Assembly: GCA_903789635.1 (NCBI GenBank)
Contig: CAIFEY010000011.1
Coordinates: 784-64,783, forward strand
Length of the DNA: 64,000 nucleotides
Reading direction: 5' to 3'
Source of the DNA: an uncultured Eubacteriaceae bacterium
Lineage (GTDB): Bacteria; Bacillota; Clostridia; Peptostreptococcales; Anaerovoracaceae
The notes beneath the pieces are model-generated. The model searched no databases. It was not told where the DNA came from and saw nothing but the letters and a program-made list of their open reading frames with translations. Every line of letters begins with the position of its first letter. The stretch's first letter is position 1. Positions 60,700-64,000 of this stretch are shown here, one piece after another. The position numbers were made by a program, and so were the translations under genes.

Positions 60700-62420
60700 G
60701 TTTGTCCCTCCTCGTTCGCGTTCGGATCCTCGCTGTCGGCGCCGGCCTTTCCGAACAGCAGCTTGTTCGCCGCGCCGGCGCGGTGGCCGCCGATCTGGCC
60801 GTTCCGTTCGCGCTGGGTCCCGGCGTCCTCGTAGCTGATGCCCTTCAGGACAGCGTTCTTCCCGTACTTCTCCTGGATCTGCAGGACCGCGTGCTGGAGC
60901 TTCTTCTCCTCGTCCGGGGAATGTGCGATGCTGCGTGCCTGCCCCTTGTGGGTCGGTTCCTGCGGCGTCGGAGCTGCTGACGTTTCCCGCGGCGCGGAGG
61001 AGAAGGCCCGTGCGATGTCCGAGAGGTCCTGCGGCCTGCTGGCGGAATCCTGCGCGCCGCCCGCGAGGTCGAACATGCTGAGCTGCCTGGGCTGACTCTC
61101 CCGCAGCTTCTTCTCGCGGATCGTGACGGATTCCGGCTGGGTGTGGCCGGCAGTGATCGTGATGCGGCGGATGGTCAGGTCGGGGTCGGTGATGCGGTCG
61201 TACAGCGCCATGGCCTCCGGGACGATGCGTACGCCGGAGGAGGTCTGCTCGCCCAGGGACGCCGTACCGTGCGAGTGGCGCGGGACGCGCCTGCCGTAGC
61301 CGTCCGTGACGACCGGGCCGCGGTAGTCCTTCCCATTGATCGTGTGCTGCAGGTTGTCGATGTCGTAGCCGACCGTCAGGACGATCTGATCCGCGGTCAG
61401 GCGGTTCTTCACGAGGTCCAGCACGAGCTGCTCGGTCATCTCCTGCATGACGATCCGTGCCTCCTGATTCGTGTACGGGCGTGTGAGCACCTGGCCGGAG
61501 CCGAGGCTGCTCGACTTGGGACGGTACTTCTTGATCTGCTCGATCGTGCACGGCTCCCAGCCCCAGGCGTGGTCGATCAGGAGCTCCGCGTTGATGCCGA
61601 ACATCTTATACAGCAGGTCCTCGTTGTAGAAGTCGGTCGGTGCGCCGAGCGAGCAGCGCGCGATGTCGCCCATCGTGTAGATGCCGCGGGAGGCGAGCTT
61701 CTTCTCCGTCCGTCCTCCGATCCGCCAGAAGTCGCGCAGCGGCCTGTGGTTCCAGAGCTCGCGGCGGTAGGAGGCCTCGGTGAGCTCCGCGATGCGGACG
61801 CCGTCCTCGTCCGGGTCCTTATGCTTGGCGACGATGTCCATCGCGATCTTACAGAGGTAGAGGTTGGTTCCGATCCCGGCGGTCGCCGTGATGCCGGTCT
61901 CGTGCAGGACCTCGCGGATCAGCTTCATCGTCAGCTCGTGCGCGGTCATCTTATACGTGTTCAGGTAGCCGGTTGCGTCGATGAACACCTCATCGATCGA
62001 GTAGACGTGGATGTCCTCCGGCGAGATGCTCCGCATGTAGATCTGGTAGATGTCAGTGCTTACCTTTATATAGGCGGCCATGCGGGGCGGCGCGACGATG
62101 TAGGTCAGCTTCCAGTCCGGGTGCGCCGCGAGCTCGTCTGCGTCGCTGGATTCCCCGGTGAAGCGGCCGCCCGCTATGCGTGCGGCGCGCATCGCGTTGA
62201 TCTCGCGGACGCGGCTGACAACCTCGAACAGGCGGGCGCGGCCGGAAATGCCGAGCGCCTTCAGGGAAGGGGAGACCGCGAGGCAGATCGTCTTCTCGGT
62301 GCGCGAGGCGTCCGCGACCACGAGGTTGGTCTTCAGCGGGTCCAGGCGCCGCGCCGCGCATTCCACGGATGCGTAGAACGATTTCAGGTCGATGGCGATG
62401 TAGGTGCGTTCGCTGTTCAC
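60696..62420 (-). CDS. Y-family DNA polymerase (UmuC/UvrX type)
   Basis: A 574-residue translesion polymerase. The palm has the catalytic acids in YIAIDLKSFYASVE (Asp11) and VYSIDEVFID (Asp143, Glu144). A helix-hairpin-helix region (WRIGGRTEKKLASRGIYTMGDIA) and a little-finger domain follow. A beta-clamp binding motif QLSMFDL lies near residue 440, followed by a flexible tail with a GKNAVLKGISYEDAGTQRERNGQIGGHRA block common in this subfamily. The tail is about 100 residues longer than in plain DinB. A LexA box upstream implies SOS induction. It is followed by yolD. Confidence 0.93.
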   Translation of the reverse strand: MNSERTYIAIDLKSFYASVECAARRLDPLKTNLVVADASRTEKTICLAVSPSLKALGISGRARLFEVVSRVREINAMRAARIAGGRFTGESSDADELAAHPDWKLTYIVAPPRMAAYIKVSTDIYQIYMRSISPEDIHVYSIDEVFIDATGYLNTYKMTAHELTMKLIREVLHETGITATAGIGTNLYLCKIAMDIVAKHKDPDEDGVRIAELTEASYRRELWNHRPLRDFWRIGGRTEKKLASRGIYTMGDIARCSLGAPTDFYNEDLLYKMFGINAELLIDHAWGWEPCTIEQIKKYRPKSSSLGSGQVLTRPYTNQEARIVMQEMTEQLVLDLVKNRLTADQIVLTVGYDIDNLQHTINGKDYRGPVVTDGYGRRVPRHSHGTASLGEQTSSGVRIVPEAMALYDRITDPDLTIRRITITAGHTQPESVTIREKKLRESQPRQLSMFDLAGGAQDSASRPQDLSDIARAFSSAPRETSAAPTPQEPTHKGQARSIAHSPDEEKKLQHAVLQIQEKYGKNAVLKGISYEDAGTQRERNGQIGGHRAGAANKLLFGKAGADSEDPNANEEGQT

Positions 62421-62574
62421 GTTCGGATTCCCTCCTTTTGATTTCCCTCTTGATGCCCTCTTGCTGCTCTCTTATTTCTCTTGCGGTGATCCCTTGAATT
62501 TACCCGGCAGGCAGGGCTATAACCATGCTCCGCAGACTTTGTCCCAGGATCATTCCCGTCACTCGAACTTGACT

Positions 62575-62588
62575 CGAACGTATGTTTG
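62575..62588. promoter_or_regulatory. LexA (DinR) box between the polymerase and rarA
   Basis: CGAACGTATGTTTG fits the Gram-positive LexA consensus CGAACRNRYGTTYS exactly or nearly so. It lies 155 bases upstream of the polymerase start and 68 bases upstream of the rarA start. A second CGAACTTG half lies 11 bases before it (62564). It could control both genes. Confidence 0.82.
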
Positions 62589-62655
62589 ATGTTATTATAG
62601 CAGAAACAAACAGGCGTGTACAGAGGTCAATTCGGGCGTTCGGAGGTGTCGGAAC

Positions 62656-63999
62656 ATGAGGCAGGTCAATATGTTTGAGCAGAAAGGCGCGTCGGAACCG
62701 CTGGCGGCACGGCTCCGTCCGCGCACGCTGGAGGAGTACGTCGGGCAGCAGCATCTCGTAGGTGAAGGGAAGGTCCTGCGCCGCATGATCGAGCAGGATC
62801 AGGTCGGCTCCATGATCTTCTGGGGCCCGCCGGGAGTCGGTAAGACGACGCTCGCCCAGATCATCGCGCACCAGACCCGCGCGGAATTCATGAACTTCTC
62901 CGCGGTGACGAGCGGGATCCGCGAGATCCGCCAGGTCATGAAGGAGGCCGAGCAGAATCAGGCCTTCGGCGGCAAGACCATCGTGTTCGTCGACGAGATT
63001 CACCGCTTCAACAAGGCCCAGCAGGACGCCTTCCTGCCCTTCGTCGAACGGGGAACCATCATCCTGATCGGCGCGACGACCGAGAACCCGTCGTTCGAGA
63101 TCAACGGGGCTCTGCTGTCGCGGTGCCGGGTGTTCATGCTGAAGCCTCTGACCAAGTCCGACGTGAAGGAGGTCCTGCGCCGCGCGCTCTATGACTCCCG
63201 CGGCTTCGGGAAGGATGCTTCCGGACAAAGTTCACGCGTCATCTTAGACGACGCCCTGCTGGATCAGATCGCTTCCTTCTCTAATGGGGACGCGAGGAAC
63301 GCGCTGTCTGTCCTGGAGATGGCTGTCCTGAACGGCGAGCAGCACGAGGACGGGACCGTGACCGTCACGCAGGAGACTGTCGAGCAGTGCACGGGGAAGA
63401 AGATGCTGCTCTACGACAAGGACGGGGAGGAGCACTACAACCTGATCTCCGCGCTCCACAAGTCCATGAGGAACTCCGATCCGGACGCCGCCGTCTACTG
63501 GCTCGCCCGCATGCTGGAGGCCGGGGAGGACCCGCTGTACGTCGCAAGGCGCGTCGTGCGGTTTGCCAGCGAGGACGTCGGGATGGCGGACCCTCGGGCT
63601 TTGTCCGTGGCCATCGACGCGTACCAGGCCTGCCACTACATCGGGATGCCGGAGTGCAGCGTCCACCTGACCGAGGCGGTCGTGTACCTGTCGCTCGCCC
63701 CGAAGTCCAACGCGCTGTACCGCGCCTACGAGTCCGCGAAGCGCGACGCCCTGAACAGCCTCGCCGAGCCGGTGCCGATGAACATCAGGAACGGGGTGAC
63801 CAGGCTGATGCGTGAAGAGGGCTACGGTGAGGGATACCAGTACGCACACGATACTAAGGAGAAGCTGACGGACATGCAGTGTCTGCCGGACGATCTGGAG
63901 GGGACGGTCTACTACGACCCGACCGAGCAGGGGCTGGAGAAGAAGTATAAGGAGTGGCTGGAGGCGATCAAGGACTGGAAGGCCAGGCACCGGGATTGA
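62656..63999 (+). CDS. rarA: Replication-associated recombination protein A (RarA/MgsA)
   Basis: A 447-residue AAA+ ATPase that acts at stalled replication forks. The N-terminal LAARLRPRTLEEYVGQQHLVGEGKVLRRM is the RarA/RuvB-like signature. Walker A is WGPPGVGKTTLA, Walker B VFVDEIHRFNKAQQD, sensor 1 IGATTENPSFEIN and the arginine finger region LLSRCRVF. The C-terminal domain contains EDVGMADPRAL, which is typical. Complete within the window, ending one base before its end. GGAGGTG lies seven bases upstream. The LexA box links it to the divergent polymerase. Confidence 0.95.
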   Translation: MRQVNMFEQKGASEPLAARLRPRTLEEYVGQQHLVGEGKVLRRMIEQDQVGSMIFWGPPGVGKTTLAQIIAHQTRAEFMNFSAVTSGIREIRQVMKEAEQNQAFGGKTIVFVDEIHRFNKAQQDAFLPFVERGTIILIGATTENPSFEINGALLSRCRVFMLKPLTKSDVKEVLRRALYDSRGFGKDASGQSSRVILDDALLDQIASFSNGDARNALSVLEMAVLNGEQHEDGTVTVTQETVEQCTGKKMLLYDKDGEEHYNLISALHKSMRNSDPDAAVYWLARMLEAGEDPLYVARRVVRFASEDVGMADPRALSVAIDAYQACHYIGMPECSVHLTEAVVYLSLAPKSNALYRAYESAKRDALNSLAEPVPMNIRNGVTRLMREEGYGEGYQYAHDTKEKLTDMQCLPDDLEGTVYYDPTEQGLEKKYKEWLEAIKDWKARHRD

Positions 64000-64000
64000 G

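Noticed and set aside
60700-61551. N-terminal extension of the YolD frame
   Set aside because: It lies in another frame of the polymerase gene; ATG at 60699 with an ATGA overlap is the natural start.
1-64000. CRISPR arrays, rRNA, tRNA, complete insertion sequences or prophage
   Set aside because: No regularly spaced repeats, no cloverleaf or rRNA-like blocks and no transposase or phage-like proteins were seen.

Overview
The window reads as chromosome of an anaerobic, amino-acid-fermenting, Gram-positive-type bacterium of the Clostridia with moderately high GC. The grounds are two D-proline reductase loci, a UGA-coded selenoprotein, a glycine-riboswitch-controlled permease, c-di-GMP-I riboswitches, strong AGGAGG-type ribosome sites and a Bacillus-type LexA box. 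A relative of the Anaerovoracaceae/Peptostreptococcales is my best guess from gene content only. I saw no rRNA, tRNA, CRISPR array or insertion sequence.

Layout. 1-9000: TetR gene, then the selenium-type proline reductase locus prdC, a free-standing copy of the PrdA N-terminal domain, prdA, a small Prd-linked protein, prdB (selenocysteine at an in-frame TGA), prdD and prdE. 9000-17000: TauE/SafE-type permease, a TetR regulator divergent from an MMPL transporter plus heptad-repeat partner, and a RibU-type vitamin transporter. 17000-25300: GC-rich tandem repeats, an RlmL-type methyltransferase, malic enzyme, two c-di-GMP-I riboswitches in series before a secreted transglutaminase-like protein, a COG2426 membrane protein, and a class II aldolase with a degenerate twin. 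25300-34700: tandem glycine riboswitch with amino acid permease, the aroE-aroK-aroD operon, a CstA-like transporter, and a MoxR/VWA pair.

35800-41400 holds a second proline-reductase-like locus. A LysR gene and a circularly permuted PrdE-PrdD fusion run leftward. A second prdA, a tandem-domain version of the small protein and a cysteine-type prdB run rightward. 41800-50100: a periplasmic-binding-protein-like/GGDEF protein, methionine aminopeptidase, and a redox-flavoured cluster of unknown role (flavodoxin-like protein, unknown protein, LysR, LVIVD propeller). 50100-56600: a nucleoside hydrolase fused to a PadR DNA-binding domain, divergent from a free nucleoside hydrolase and a four-gene ABC importer. 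56700-64000: FMN reductase, YitT protein, MFS transporter, then SOS-linked yolD/Y-family polymerase divergent from rarA around a LexA box.

How the parts fit. The window is rich in Stickland-type functions: proline reductase (electron acceptor), glycine uptake and a CstA-type carbon transporter. The most unusual content is the pair of reductase systems. The second replaces selenocysteine with cysteine, doubles the small protein, and carries the accessory PrdD and PrdE modules fused in reverse order, with its ends at the point where PrdA is expected to self-cleave. Its substrate cannot be read from sequence.
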